This document shows, piece after piece, positions 41,405-50,212 of a stretch of 64,000 nucleotides of DNA. Source of the stretch: Nitrospirillum iridis. Its GTDB lineage: Bacteria; Pseudomonadota; Alphaproteobacteria; Azospirillales; Azospirillaceae. Within the stretch, counting starts at the first letter, position 1; each line of letters opens with the position of its first letter. The notes below the pieces were generated by a model. The model did not search any database, was not told where the DNA came from, and was given only the letters and a program-made list of their open reading frames with translations. Both the position numbers and the translations under genes were made by a program. The stretch spans positions 1-64,000 of the forward strand of contig NZ_JACIIZ010000011.1 in the NCBI RefSeq assembly GCF_014205765.1, in the 5' to 3' direction.

Positions 41405-43749
41405 CAGAAGGACCTCCGCACCGTGACGCCGAAGGTGCGCGGCTCGCCAGGGAAGATGATGAAGGTGTTGGCCTGCAGCGGCGCCTGCGTGCGCAAGGTC
41501 GCGTAATAGCGGTCGAACAGGTTGTTGGCGTAGACGGAGATCGACAGATCGTCGCCGTTCTCGACGGTGACGGAGGTGTTCACGATGGCGTAACCGGGCT
41601 GGCGGCTCCCCGCCAGCAGCGTGGTGTTGGCGATGTACTCGGTCACATAGCGCGCGTTGACGGTGCTGTTCAGCGTCCAGTCCGACGTCAGCGGCACCGA
41701 ATAGGTGACGAAGGGCTGCAGCGTCCATTTGGGCGAATTGCCCAGGCGGTTGCCGGCCAGGGTGGCATCGGCCGTGTCCTTGCCGTACTGGGCGATGATG
41801 AAGGCCGCGTTGCCCCCCAGGGTCAGCCCCTTGGTGGGATTGATCGACAGCTCCAGCTCCACGCCCTGGGACCGCACGCTGGCCGCCGTTTGCACCTGGG
41901 TCGACAGCGTGGTCTGGTCGCGGGTCTGGAACTGGAAGTTGTCGAAGTCCATCAGGAAGGCGGTGGCGTTGAAGGTCAGCATGCGGTCGAAGGCATGGGT
42001 CTTCAGGCCGAGTTCGTAGGACTTCACCGTTTCGGCCGCGAAGGTGCCGCTGACCGTCGCCGGGTTCACGGTGGTGGGGCCGCGCGCGTCCTTGGCCGCG
42101 TTGATGCCGCCCCCCTTGTAGCCGGTGCTGTAGTTGGCGAAGACCAGGCTGTCCGGGTTCAACTCGTAGGACAGGCCCAGCGCATAGGTCCAGTGGCTGG
42201 CGGAATACTTGCCGCCGATGGGATTGTCGGGGCAGAAGGCGCGCGCGGCGCTGGGCACCGGCGCCTTGCAGCGGGCCGGCAGGGGCATGCCGTAATAGTC
42301 GGCGACGCCGTCGGTGTAGACCTCGCCGCTGCCGGTCTTCTCCTCCGTCAGCCAGCGCAGGCCCACCGTGGCCTTCAGCTTGGGGGCGATCTCGATCACG
42401 TCGTGGGTGAACAGCGACAGCCCGCGCCCGGACTGGGAGAAGGTCTGCAGCGTGTCGCCGCCCCCGGCCGGATAGTAGGACGCCGGGGCGACGCCGCCGG
42501 ACAGCAGGTTGTAGTACCGGCCGGCGCCGGTGCCGAAGACGCTGCCTTGGCTGGCGCCTATGGTGTTGTCATAGCCGAACACGCCGAACAGCAGGTCGGC
42601 CGGGCCTTGGGTGGTGGTCAGCTGCGCCTCCAGCGTGTCCATGCGGTCGCGCAGCTGCTGGTCATAGACGTTCAGGACATTGGCTGAGCTGTTGTCGCTG
42701 TCGTAGCTGTCGGAGGATCCGAAATAGCGGTGGCCATAGGTCACCTTGGTCTGGAAGTCCTCCAGATCCCAATTGGCGATGGCCGTGAGCGCGTGGGCGT
42801 TGACCTTGGATTCCATGGGCCCGTTCAGGGCGACCTTGTAGCGGTTGTCCTCGTCCGCGGGATTAAGGACGGTGCCGCCGGCCGCCGCCATGGTGGCGGC
42901 ACCGGAGCCCAGCGACAGGTAGGGCGCCGCGCAGCAGGCCTCGTCCTTGTGCTGAATCTCCCCGATAAGCCGCAGGCTGAAGGTCTCGCTGGCTTTCAGC
43001 AGCAGTTGGGCCCGGAACTGGTAACGGTCGCGGTCGTTCAGGTCGCGACCATCGGTGACGTCGTGGATGTAGCCGTCCCGGCGGCTGTACAGTCCCGACA
43101 GGCGGAAGGCCAGTTTGTCGGCGACGATAGGGCCCGACACGTCGCTGCCCAGGCGCACGGTGTTGTAGTTGCCGTAGGTGATGGACCCATCGCCCGACCA
43201 CTCGAAGCTCGGCTCGTTGGTGATGACATTGATGACGCCGGTGGTGGTGTTCTTGCCGTAGAGCGTGCCTTGAGGGCCGCGCAGCACCTCCACCCGCTTC
43301 ACATCCATCAGGTCGGACAGCGCCTCGCCCGGACGGTTCAGATAAACGCCGTCCTCGAAGATGCCGACCGACGGCTCGAAGCCGACATTCTGGCTGGAGG
43401 TGCCGACGCCGCGCAGGCGCACCTGGGTGCCGGTGCTTTCCGATGTGGAAGTGGAAATGAACAGCGATGGCGCGATCTGGGGCAGGGCGCGCGCCTCGGT
43501 GACGCCAGCCGTCCTGAGGTCGGCGCCGCCGAGGGCGCTGATGGCCATGGGCACGCGCTGCAGCGATTCCGACCGCTTGGTCGCCGTGACGATGATTTCG
43601 TCCAGCGCCTCGACGGCGCCTTGGGGCGCGGCGCCGGTATGCGTGCCGCCTTCCTGGGCGGGCGGGCGCTGCCCGTCTGTTGTTTGCGCGTTGGCGGCAT
43701 GTGCGAAGAACGGCAGCGCGGACGCCACCACCAAGAACCAAGCCCGCAT
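41404..43749 (-). CDS. TonB-dependent outer-membrane receptor
   Basis: 781 residues from the ATG at 43749 (GGGAGGG upstream). Signal peptide ending FAHAANAQ, TonB box DEIIVTATKR, plug with VRLRGVGTS and VEVLRGPQGTLYGKNTTTGVINVIT, and a barrel ending FGVTVRRSF. Coupled to the MFS gene, which makes an outer- plus inner-membrane uptake unit. A good sigma-70-type promoter precedes it and a GntR regulator is encoded just upstream. Confidence 0.92.
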   Translation of the reverse strand: MRAWFLVVASALPFFAHAANAQTTDGQRPPAQEGGTHTGAAPQGAVEALDEIIVTATKRSESLQRVPMAISALGGADLRTAGVTEARALPQIAPSLFISTSTSESTGTQVRLRGVGTSSQNVGFEPSVGIFEDGVYLNRPGEALSDLMDVKRVEVLRGPQGTLYGKNTTTGVINVITNEPSFEWSGDGSITYGNYNTVRLGSDVSGPIVADKLAFRLSGLYSRRDGYIHDVTDGRDLNDRDRYQFRAQLLLKASETFSLRLIGEIQHKDEACCAAPYLSLGSGAATMAAAGGTVLNPADEDNRYKVALNGPMESKVNAHALTAIANWDLEDFQTKVTYGHRYFGSSDSYDSDNSSANVLNVYDQQLRDRMDTLEAQLTTTQGPADLLFGVFGYDNTIGASQGSVFGTGAGRYYNLLSGGVAPASYYPAGGGDTLQTFSQSGRGLSLFTHDVIEIAPKLKATVGLRWLTEEKTGSGEVYTDGVADYYGMPLPARCKAPVPSAARAFCPDNPIGGKYSASHWTYALGLSYELNPDSLVFANYSTGYKGGGINAAKDARGPTTVNPATVSGTFAAETVKSYELGLKTHAFDRMLTFNATAFLMDFDNFQFQTRDQTTLSTQVQTAASVRSQGVELELSINPTKGLTLGGNAAFIIAQYGKDTADATLAGNRLGNSPKWTLQPFVTYSVPLTSDWTLNSTVNARYVTEYIANTTLLAGSRQPGYAIVNTSVTVENGDDLSISVYANNLFDRYYATLRTQAPLQANTFIIFPGEPRTFGVTVRRSF

Positions 43750-43777
43750 CACTCCCTCCCGTTTTGAAATTTTGTCC

Positions 43778-43806
43778 GTTCTAATCGTGGCATTGAGTCG
43801 TGTCAA
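43778..43806 (-). promoter_or_regulatory. Sigma-70-type promoter of the TonB receptor/MFS operon
   Basis: On the minus strand TTGACA (43806-43801) and TAGAAC (43783-43778) are separated by 17 bp. The transcript would start about 20 bp before the receptor ATG. An AT-rich near-palindrome (ATATTGATCGATAT, 43813-43826) lies immediately upstream of the -35 and could bind the adjacent GntR regulator. Confidence 0.55.
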
Positions 43807-43994
43807 TAATGGATATTGATCGATATAATGTCGGTGCGGGTGGCCCGGAGGCTGCCCGCGAGGGGGAGGGGCGCGGGGGCTGGGATGAAATCGGTTGAAC
43901 CGATCGACGGGCGCTTATCGCGCGCCCCGGCACGCGATAGGCGCCCGGTGGCGATCGCGGTCAAAAAGACAGTTTTGTTGGGTTCTTCAGCGCT

Positions 43995-44681
43995 TTAGCG
44001 CAGGCCGAACAGCTTGGTCCTGACGGACCGGATATGGTCGCGCATGCACTGTTCGGCGCGTTCAGGATCGTGGTTCCGGATGGCCTCGACCAACTGGCGG
44101 TGCTCGCCATTCGACGCTTCCGTGGGGGCGGCCGTGGGCGCGCCGAACACCGCCTCTATCCGGATGCCCAGGCCCCCCTGACTTTGGGTGCGCAGCGTAT
44201 CATAGAGCAGCAATAACAGTGTGTTATGGCTGGACTCGGCGATGGTCCGGTGCAGCCGTTCGTCCAGCCGGCGCCACATCGCCAGCGATGAGGCGCCGGC
44301 CATCTCCGCCAGGCAGGACTCCATCGCCTGTATATCGGCGATGGTGGAATGAAGGGCCGCCTGGGCGGCCAATTGGGGTTCGAGGACCAGCCGGGCGTCC
44401 ATGATGTCGTTCAGGCTGATGGGCAGGGGGGATGAGGTCTCCGCCGAAAGGTCGCGCGGGCCGATGAAGGTGCCTTTGCCAACGTGGCGCCAGATAAGCC
44501 CTTCATCTTCAACCCGTTTCAGCAGCGTGCGCAGCTTGCCGCGGGACACGCCCAGCACTTCGCCGAGCTTGGGCTCGGGGGGGAGGCGCTGTTCGCCCGC
44601 CCGGCCCGTGGCCTCAATCAATTCCCGCAAGCGCGTCAGATCGTCCACGGCCGCCACCAATCGCTCGTCCACTGGCGGCAT
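43995..44681 (-). CDS. GntR/FadR-family transcriptional regulator
   Basis: 228 residues from the ATG at 44681; a GTG at 44780 would add 33 residues and cannot be excluded. RLPPEPKLGEVLGVSRGKLRTLLKRVEDEGLIWRHVGKGTFIG is the GntR winged helix. The all-helical FCD domain follows (MDARLVLEPQLAAQAA, DERLHRTIAESSHN, EHRQLVEAIRNHDPERAEQCMRDHI). The FCD metal/ligand residues (Asp, His) are present. It lies between the receptor operon and the divergent ornithine-cyclodeaminase operon and could regulate both. Confidence 0.9.
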   Translation of the reverse strand: MPPVDERLVAAVDDLTRLRELIEATGRAGEQRLPPEPKLGEVLGVSRGKLRTLLKRVEDEGLIWRHVGKGTFIGPRDLSAETSSPLPISLNDIMDARLVLEPQLAAQAALHSTIADIQAMESCLAEMAGASSLAMWRRLDERLHRTIAESSHNTLLLLLYDTLRTQSQGGLGIRIEAVFGAPTAAPTEASNGEHRQLVEAIRNHDPERAEQCMRDHIRSVRTKLFGLR

Positions 44682-44840
44682 CTTAACGACTTTTCGGCTG
44701 GGCTCAACCGGATCAATTTCGACATTGATGCAAATCGATTGACAGAATGATTTTTGCCGCGTAGCTAACCAGTCACCCACATGGCGAATTAATCCGCCTG
44801 GTGCCCGGACGCCATCCGGCCTTCAGATCAAAGGGACCTC

Positions 44841-45857
44841 ATGTCTCAAAACGACCAACAGCACGCACCCCCGCTTTTCCTGACCGACGCGGACGTCCGG
44901 TCGGTGTTTGATTGGCGGGCGGCGGCGGACGCGCTGAAGACGGCTTACGCGGCGCCGGCGGCGCCCGAGCTGTTCCCGCCGCGCACCATGGCGCGGCGCC
45001 AGGGATTGTGGTTGCGCACGCTGACCGGCATCGCCCCGGATGGCGGGCTGATGGGTGCCAAGCTCATCTCGGCCAATATCCGCTCGGGCGTGGCCTCCTA
45101 CCTCATTCCCCTGCTGGACCAGGAGACGGCCGAACTGGTGGCCTTGCTGGACGGCAATTCCATCACCGGCTTTCGCACCGCCGCCACCTCCGCCGTGGCG
45201 GCGGACGCGCTGGCCCCGGCCGGGGCCCTGCGGGTGGCGGTGATCGGCTCGGGCTTCGAGGCCAAGAACCATGTCCGCGCCCTCGCGGCCCTGCGCCCCC
45301 TGGAGCAGGTGACGGTCTATAGCCCCAACCCGGAAAGCCGGGCCCGCTTCATCGCGGAACTGGCCGACCTGGGTATCCCGATGCGCGATGCGGACAGCGC
45401 GCGGGTCACGCTGGACGGCGCCGACGTGGTGATCTGCGCCGCCCGCTCCCGCGATGAAAGCCCGACCCTCCTGGGCGAGTGGCTGGAACCCGGCATGACC
45501 GTCATCTCCATCGGCTCGACCCTGCCGGAACAGCGTGAGCTGGATCCGGAGGCCATCCGCCGGGCCGACCTGATCGTCGCCGACATGGTGGAGGAGGTGG
45601 CGCACGACACCGGCGACCTGATCGCCGCCGCCCAGGCCGGCGTCCGCTGGGACGGCCGGTTGGTGGCCTTGTCCGACGTGGTCGGCGGGCGGCATCCGGC
45701 GCGGACCTCTCCCGATCAAATCCTACTCTACAAGTCGGTCGGCGCGGCCATCCAGGATCTGACCGTGGCGGCCTTGTGCGCCGGCCGGGCACGGCGATTG
45801 GGCATCGGCGCCGTGCTGCCCGTCAGCATCACGCCGGTGCGGAAAGGCAAGAAATGA
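44841..45857 (+). CDS. Ornithine cyclodeaminase / mu-crystallin family protein
   Basis: 338 residues. FPPRTMARRQGLWLRTLTG, GAKLISANIRSG, LLDGNSITGFRTAATSAVAADAL and VAVIGSGFEAKNHVRAL (NAD(P) loop) are the family pattern. Known activities are ornithine cyclodeaminase, alanine dehydrogenase and pyrroline-2-carboxylate or ketimine reductase. Because a semialdehyde-type dehydrogenase and a DHDPS-family enzyme follow, reduction of a cyclic imine (as for LhpI in hydroxyproline breakdown) is plausible. ATGA overlap with the next gene. Confidence 0.85.
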   Translation: MSQNDQQHAPPLFLTDADVRSVFDWRAAADALKTAYAAPAAPELFPPRTMARRQGLWLRTLTGIAPDGGLMGAKLISANIRSGVASYLIPLLDQETAELVALLDGNSITGFRTAATSAVAADALAPAGALRVAVIGSGFEAKNHVRALAALRPLEQVTVYSPNPESRARFIAELADLGIPMRDADSARVTLDGADVVICAARSRDESPTLLGEWLEPGMTVISIGSTLPEQRELDPEAIRRADLIVADMVEEVAHDTGDLIAAAQAGVRWDGRLVALSDVVGGRHPARTSPDQILLYKSVGAAIQDLTVAALCAGRARRLGIGAVLPVSITPVRKGKK

Positions 45858-47326
45858 CCTCGGCTCGTTTGAATGACCCCACTCTTCTGAAATCCGCCGC
45901 CTATGTCGATGGCGCCTGGGTCATGGCCAAGTCGGGCCAGGTCCGGCCGCTGATCAACCCCTCGACCGGTGAGCAACTGGCCCTGATCCCGCAGTTCAGC
46001 CGGGAGGAGGTGGCGGGCGCCATCAATGCCGCCCACCGCGCCCTGCCGGCCTGGCGGGCACTGTCGGGCAAGGCGCGCTCCGTCATCCTGCGGCGTTGGT
46101 TCGACCTGATGGTCACCCACGCCGACGATTTGGCCCGCCTGATCGTGCTGGAGGAGGGCAAGCCATTCGCCGAAGCCAAGGGTGAAGTCGCCTATGCCGC
46201 CTCCTTTGTCGAGTGGTTCGCGGAAGAGGCCAAGCGGGTTAAGGGTGACGTCATGGCCGCCCCCGAGGCAGGCCGCCGCATTGTCACCCTGAAGGAGCCG
46301 GTGGGCGTCTGCGCCGCCATCACGCCATGGAACTTCCCGGCGGCCATGATCACCCGCAAGGCGGCGCCGGCGTTGGCGGCCGGCTGCACCATGGTGGTCA
46401 AACCGGCGGAACAGACGCCGCTGACCGCTTTCGCCCTGGCGGCGCTGGCCGCCTCGGCGGGGGTTCCGGCGGGGGTCCTGAACATCGTTACCGGTGCGGC
46501 GCGTGTCGTGGGGGCGGAACTGACCGGCAACCCCCTGGTGCGCAAGATCACCTTCACCGGCTCCACCGAAGTCGGCCGCGTCCTGATCGCCCAGTCGGCG
46601 GCGACCATCAAGAAGATGTCCATGGAATTGGGCGGCAACGCGCCTTTCCTGGTGTTCGACGATGCCGATGAGGACAAGGCGGTGGCGGGATTGATCGCCA
46701 CCAAGTACCGCAACACCGGCCAGGCCTGCATCAGCGCCAATCGCGTCTACGTGCAGGACGGCATCCATGACGCCTTCGCCGCCAAGCTGGCCCAAGCCGT
46801 CGGTGGCCTGCGCGTGGGCGACGGCTTTGAGGAGGGGGTGCAGCAAGGCCCCCTGATCGACGATGACGCCGTGGCCAAGGTTGAGGCGCATATCGCCGAC
46901 GCGGTGGCCCGGGGGGCCGCCGTGGCGCAGGGCGGCGGGCGCCATGCGCGGGGCGGCCGTTTCTTCCAGCCCACCGTGCTGACCGGTGTCACCGCCGACA
47001 TGCGCATCTGCCGGGAGGAGACGTTCGGGCCGGTGGCCCCCCTGATCCGCTTCACCGACGAGGCGGAGGCCATCCACCTGGCCAATGATACGGAGTTCGG
47101 CCTGGCCGCCTATCTGTTCGCCTCGGATGCCGAGCGCATCTGGCGGGTGGCGGCGGCGCTGGAGAGCGGCATGGTCGGCATCAACACCGGCTTGATCTCC
47201 AACGAAGTCGCCCCCTTCGGCGGGGTCAAGCAGTCCGGCCTGGGCCGCGAGGGCTCCATCTACGGCATCGATGAATACCTTGAACTGAAATACCTCGCCT
47301 GGGACGGCGCGCGCGGCGCCGTCTGA
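45854..47326 (+). CDS. Aldehyde dehydrogenase, succinate-semialdehyde/KGSA type
   Basis: 490 residues from the ATG at 45854. TPWNFPAAMITRKAAPALAAGCTMVVKPAEQTPL, FTGSTEVGRVL, MELGGNAPFLVFDDAD and NTGQACISANRVYV (catalytic Cys) fit the GabD-like class. CREETFGPVAPL and FGGVKQSGLGREGSIYGIDEY are typical of succinate-semialdehyde and 2-ketoglutarate-semialdehyde dehydrogenases. It overlaps the upstream cyclodeaminase gene by four bases, so a shared pathway is likely. Confidence 0.9.
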   Translation: MTSARLNDPTLLKSAAYVDGAWVMAKSGQVRPLINPSTGEQLALIPQFSREEVAGAINAAHRALPAWRALSGKARSVILRRWFDLMVTHADDLARLIVLEEGKPFAEAKGEVAYAASFVEWFAEEAKRVKGDVMAAPEAGRRIVTLKEPVGVCAAITPWNFPAAMITRKAAPALAAGCTMVVKPAEQTPLTAFALAALAASAGVPAGVLNIVTGAARVVGAELTGNPLVRKITFTGSTEVGRVLIAQSAATIKKMSMELGGNAPFLVFDDADEDKAVAGLIATKYRNTGQACISANRVYVQDGIHDAFAAKLAQAVGGLRVGDGFEEGVQQGPLIDDDAVAKVEAHIADAVARGAAVAQGGGRHARGGRFFQPTVLTGVTADMRICREETFGPVAPLIRFTDEAEAIHLANDTEFGLAAYLFASDAERIWRVAAALESGMVGINTGLISNEVAPFGGVKQSGLGREGSIYGIDEYLELKYLAWDGARGAV

Positions 47327-47354
47327 GCAGCAACGCAGAAGAAGGAATCAAGCT

Positions 47355-48374
47355 ATGGCCGGCTATCGCCGTGACGAGGCGCGCGACTGGGCGCGTGAAG
47401 CCCTGGTGGGCGTGATCAACTGCACCATCCCCTCCTTCACCTCGGACCTGACCCGTCTCAACGAGGCGGCCATCCGCCACGACACCCGCCTGGCCATCGA
47501 GCATGGGTTCATGGGCACGCTGGGCGTGTCGGAGGTGTCGATCACCCTGCCGGAGTACCTGGAGTTCCTGCGCGTCATCAAGGATGAGGCCGGCGACCGC
47601 CTGGTGGTGACCCACCACGCCAGTTGGAACAACCTGGAACAGAACATCGAGGCCGTCCGGGGGGCGGAGGCGGCGGGCGCCGAGTTCGTGCTGCTGTCCT
47701 ATCCGCCCAACTTCTATCCGCAGAGCGAGCAGGACATCTACGACTATACCAAGGCGATGTGTGACGCGACCAACCTGGCGGTCATGCTGTTTCCCATGTT
47801 CCTCTGGGGCTTCTCCAGCCGTATCCACCCGTCCGACATTCCGGCCAGCCTGATCCGGCGCCTGATCGACGACTGTCCCAACATCGCCGCCATCAAGGCC
47901 GAGGGCGGCTTCCCCTCCATCCAGAGCGTGATCGAGTGCGACCGCCTGTTCGGCAAGGAGGTGGTGATTTCCATGCCCATCGAGGGCGAACTGATCCCGC
48001 TCAGCCAGATCATGCCCATCCAGCTGTCGGCCACCAGCGATCACGAATACTACGGCCCCTTGATCCCCCGCGTGTTCAACCTGCTGCGGCAGGGCAAGTT
48101 CGATGAGGCGACGGCTATCTATTGGCAGATGCACCCCGCCCGCAAGATCAAGAGCGCGTTGGCGGCGCAGATGCACGGTGGCAACTTCATCAACCGCCAG
48201 GCCTGGAAGTTCCAGGGCTGGTTGCAGGGCTATAACGGCGGGCCGCTCCGCATGCCGACCCAGCGCATCCACGATCCGCAGATGATCGCGCTGCGCAAGG
48301 GCCTGATCGATGCCGGGCTGACGCCCAGCATGGATCCGCTGCGCGACTTCTTCGTGGGCAGGAACCCTGCGTGA
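47355..48374 (+). CDS. Dihydrodipicolinate-synthase-family lyase/aldolase
   Basis: 339 residues. GVINCTIPSFTSDLTRLNEAAIRHDTRLAIEHGFMGTLG, VLLSYPPNFYPQSEQDIYDY (conserved Tyr) and NIAAIKAEGG (Schiff-base Lys) define the DapA fold. It is about 40 residues longer than DapA, with a C-terminal extension, so it is not the lysine-biosynthesis enzyme. Members of this size act as lyases or deaminases on keto acids; with the two preceding genes a 4-hydroxyproline-like route is one hypothesis. Strong ribosome site GAAGGA. Confidence 0.85.
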   Translation: MAGYRRDEARDWAREALVGVINCTIPSFTSDLTRLNEAAIRHDTRLAIEHGFMGTLGVSEVSITLPEYLEFLRVIKDEAGDRLVVTHHASWNNLEQNIEAVRGAEAAGAEFVLLSYPPNFYPQSEQDIYDYTKAMCDATNLAVMLFPMFLWGFSSRIHPSDIPASLIRRLIDDCPNIAAIKAEGGFPSIQSVIECDRLFGKEVVISMPIEGELIPLSQIMPIQLSATSDHEYYGPLIPRVFNLLRQGKFDEATAIYWQMHPARKIKSALAAQMHGGNFINRQAWKFQGWLQGYNGGPLRMPTQRIHDPQMIALRKGLIDAGLTPSMDPLRDFFVGRNPA

Positions 48375-48559
48375 GGGGCCATTTTTAATGATGGGCGCGG
48401 CCGGGGGCGAGTTCTGGTTCCCGGCCGGCCTGGCCAGGCGGCCGTCGATCGATGATCGCGTGGGCGTAAGATTGAACGCCGAAGGTACCAACCGGCGCCG
48501 CTATGCTCCGATGGCTTTCGCAGCATGGCCATCCGTGTCCACCGCGGCGCCCGCCCCGT

Positions 48560-48961
48560 TCACCGCGGGAACCACTCGACATGGGTTTCGGCGGTACGCC
48601 CATAATAGACCACTCGGCGCCCTGGGAACGAAACGAGATAGCCGGCACAGCCCACGGCCTTCGCCTTTTCACAAAAGGCGGCATAACTGTAGCTGGAATC
48701 ATTGGCTTGCGCCCAGCCAACCAGTGTCTCCATTCCCGGTCCATCGAACGCCGCAGCGACCGGCCCGTCGGAATGGGGCAAGGCAAGTTCGATATTGTCG
48801 CCATCCGGATGATAGTAGATTTGGCTGTTGCGGCGATAATCGACCGAATAGCCCTCGAAGCCTGCTTCGAGAAGCCGTCCAATGATTTCGGGGAAACTGA
48901 GGCTGCCATCATGCGCGGCCTTCAGACAGTTTTCGGCAATGGCGGTCCGTTCCGCGTTCAT
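48560..48961 (-). CDS. DUF1398-family protein
   Basis: 133 residues. The pattern of DUF1398 is present: CLKAAHDGSLSFPEIIGRLLEAGFEGYSVDYRRNSQIYY, then VAAAFDGPGMETLVGWAQ and FCEKAKAVGCAGYLVSFPGRRVVYYGRTAETHVE. The family is widespread and has no assigned reaction that I know of. AAAGGA ribosome site. It follows the MarR gene on the same strand after 43 bp. Confidence 0.75.
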   Translation of the reverse strand: MNAERTAIAENCLKAAHDGSLSFPEIIGRLLEAGFEGYSVDYRRNSQIYYHPDGDNIELALPHSDGPVAAAFDGPGMETLVGWAQANDSSYSYAAFCEKAKAVGCAGYLVSFPGRRVVYYGRTAETHVEWFPR

Positions 48962-49004
48962 GCGCAGTTCCTTTCTTCAACGATCACCTTCGGGAGAGTC
49001 GAGG

Positions 49005-49457
49005 TCAATCGACGGGCGTGGCCGTCAGTCCGTGCTTTTCGATAAGCGCCTGTAGCAGCGCCCGCAGTTGCGCATGCTTTTCAGGGGGTAGGACCGAAAA
49101 GAACGCCATGTCATTGCCGTCAGCAAGGGTCGCCAGGATCGGGACCTTTTGCGAACCCGCCGCCGAAAGCGACAGGCTGTGGCCACGCCTGTCATCGTGA
49201 TTTTCCGTGCGTTCGACCAGACCCTTTTCGAGCAAGCGCTCGGCGAGCTTGCTAATCGCCCCCTTGGTCATGCCCATCTTCCGCGCCAGAGCCGAAGGCG
49301 CGATCGCGCCACCGCCGTAAAGCGAGCGCAGCATAACCCATTCGGCCACCGTAACGCCCTCCCCAGCCACATTCCGCGCGAACTCGTGCGACACGGCGTT
49401 CGACACCATTCGAAGAAGGTAGCCTGTATGGGCGGTTAGATCAGAGACGGTGGACAT
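49005..49457 (-). CDS. MarR-family transcriptional regulator
   Basis: 150 residues. VTVAEWVMLRSLYGGGAIAPSALARKMGMTKGAISKLAERLLEKGLVERTENHDDRRGHSLSLSAAG is the MarR winged helix including the DxRGxxLxLT-type wing. Probably controls itself and the DUF1398 gene, in response to a small molecule. Confidence 0.92.
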   Translation of the reverse strand: MSTVSDLTAHTGYLLRMVSNAVSHEFARNVAGEGVTVAEWVMLRSLYGGGAIAPSALARKMGMTKGAISKLAERLLEKGLVERTENHDDRRGHSLSLSAAGSQKVPILATLADGNDMAFFSVLPPEKHAQLRALLQALIEKHGLTATPVD

Positions 49458-49524
49458 CGGCGCTCCATATTGTTGACTAGGAAACTACCATGACGTGATT
49501 TCATGGTCAACCTTGGAATACGCT

Positions 49525-49741
49525 GTGGACAGACGGTTAGGGTTTCAGCGCCGTCATATCCATAAGTGCGGGCGAAGATCGCTTCGCCGCCGCCCCGGCG
49601 CGGCCTTCCCGCGCACCAGGTGGCCCTGGGGGGCGAAGGCCTGGATCTGATGGACGCCGCTGGCCAGACGTTCCACCTTGCGGCCCGAGGCGTCGTGGGC
49701 GAAGCGCGCCATGGCCCTGCCGTCCAGCCCCACCGCCGCTG
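49525..49741 (-). pseudogene. Displaced rhs fragment
   Basis: Read on the minus strand it gives AAVGLDGRAMARFAHDASG, VERLASGVHQIQAFAPQGH and, in another frame, YGYDGAETLTV. These match residues VAVGLDGKALARFAHDASG onward of the intact RHS gene (52017-52250). The nucleotide match is clear over about 215 bp with substitutions and small indels that break the frame. It has no start, no toxin tip and no neighbours in frame. Confidence 0.8.
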
Positions 49742-49777
49742 GTGGGACATTTGGCCGGGAGGGGCCGCTTATCGGCG

Positions 49778-50125
49778 TCAGCCTGGGAGCTGCGCCTCTT
49801 TGCGACAGGCGTTGGAGATGAGGTCGAGCTTGGGGGCGAGTTCGGGCGGCACTCCCGTCTGGCCCTGAGCCTCCAGGTCCACCAGATGCTTGACTTCGTC
49901 ATCGCTCAGGGCGGCGCCCAGCTTGGCGGTTGTGCAACCGCAATAGGCCTGGACCTGGGGCTCGCTGATCCCCGGTGCGGCGCGTGCCGCCTTGACGCAC
50001 TGTTCCGTCATCCCGCCAGCCATGTTCTTGCGCAAGGTGGCGACATCGGGATGACTGCTTTTGATGAAGGTGTATCCAAAACAGATCACGCCGCCGGCCA
50101 GGATGGCGACACCAATCAACACCAC
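49778..50125 (-). CDS. Small membrane-anchored hypothetical protein
   Basis: About 115 residues from a GTG at 50125; no ATG is available and the true start is uncertain. One N-terminal hydrophobic segment (VLIGVAILAGGVICFGYTF) anchors a soluble domain with four cysteines (QCVKAA, YCGCTT, NACRKEA) that suggest disulfides in the periplasm. It lies between the displaced rhs fragment and the candidate immunity gene. Orphan immunity genes are common at such places, so it may protect against a toxin tip that has been lost. Confidence 0.5.
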   Translation of the reverse strand: MVLIGVAILAGGVICFGYTFIKSSHPDVATLRKNMAGGMTEQCVKAARAAPGISEPQVQAYCGCTTAKLGAALSDDEVKHLVDLEAQGQTGVPPELAPKLDLISNACRKEAQLPG

Positions 50126-50212
50126 CTTCGATGTTATATTGGCTTTCCTTTTGTTAAAATGGGAGCAATCGTTTTGCGCAATCTGCTTGAGCCCATTTTC
50201 TTATTGTCGCTG

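Noticed and set aside
44803-44823. Possible further partial copy of the structured repeat (GCC-ATCC-GGC) before the cyclodeaminase gene
   Set aside because: Only about 20 bp and a 3-bp stem match, which could be chance in GC-rich DNA.
48405-48470. GC-rich palindromic stretch (CCGGCCGGCCTGGCCAGGCGGCCG) as a terminator or repeat copy
   Set aside because: Pairing is imperfect, no T-run is present, and it lacks the conserved GGAT loop and flanks of the repeat family.
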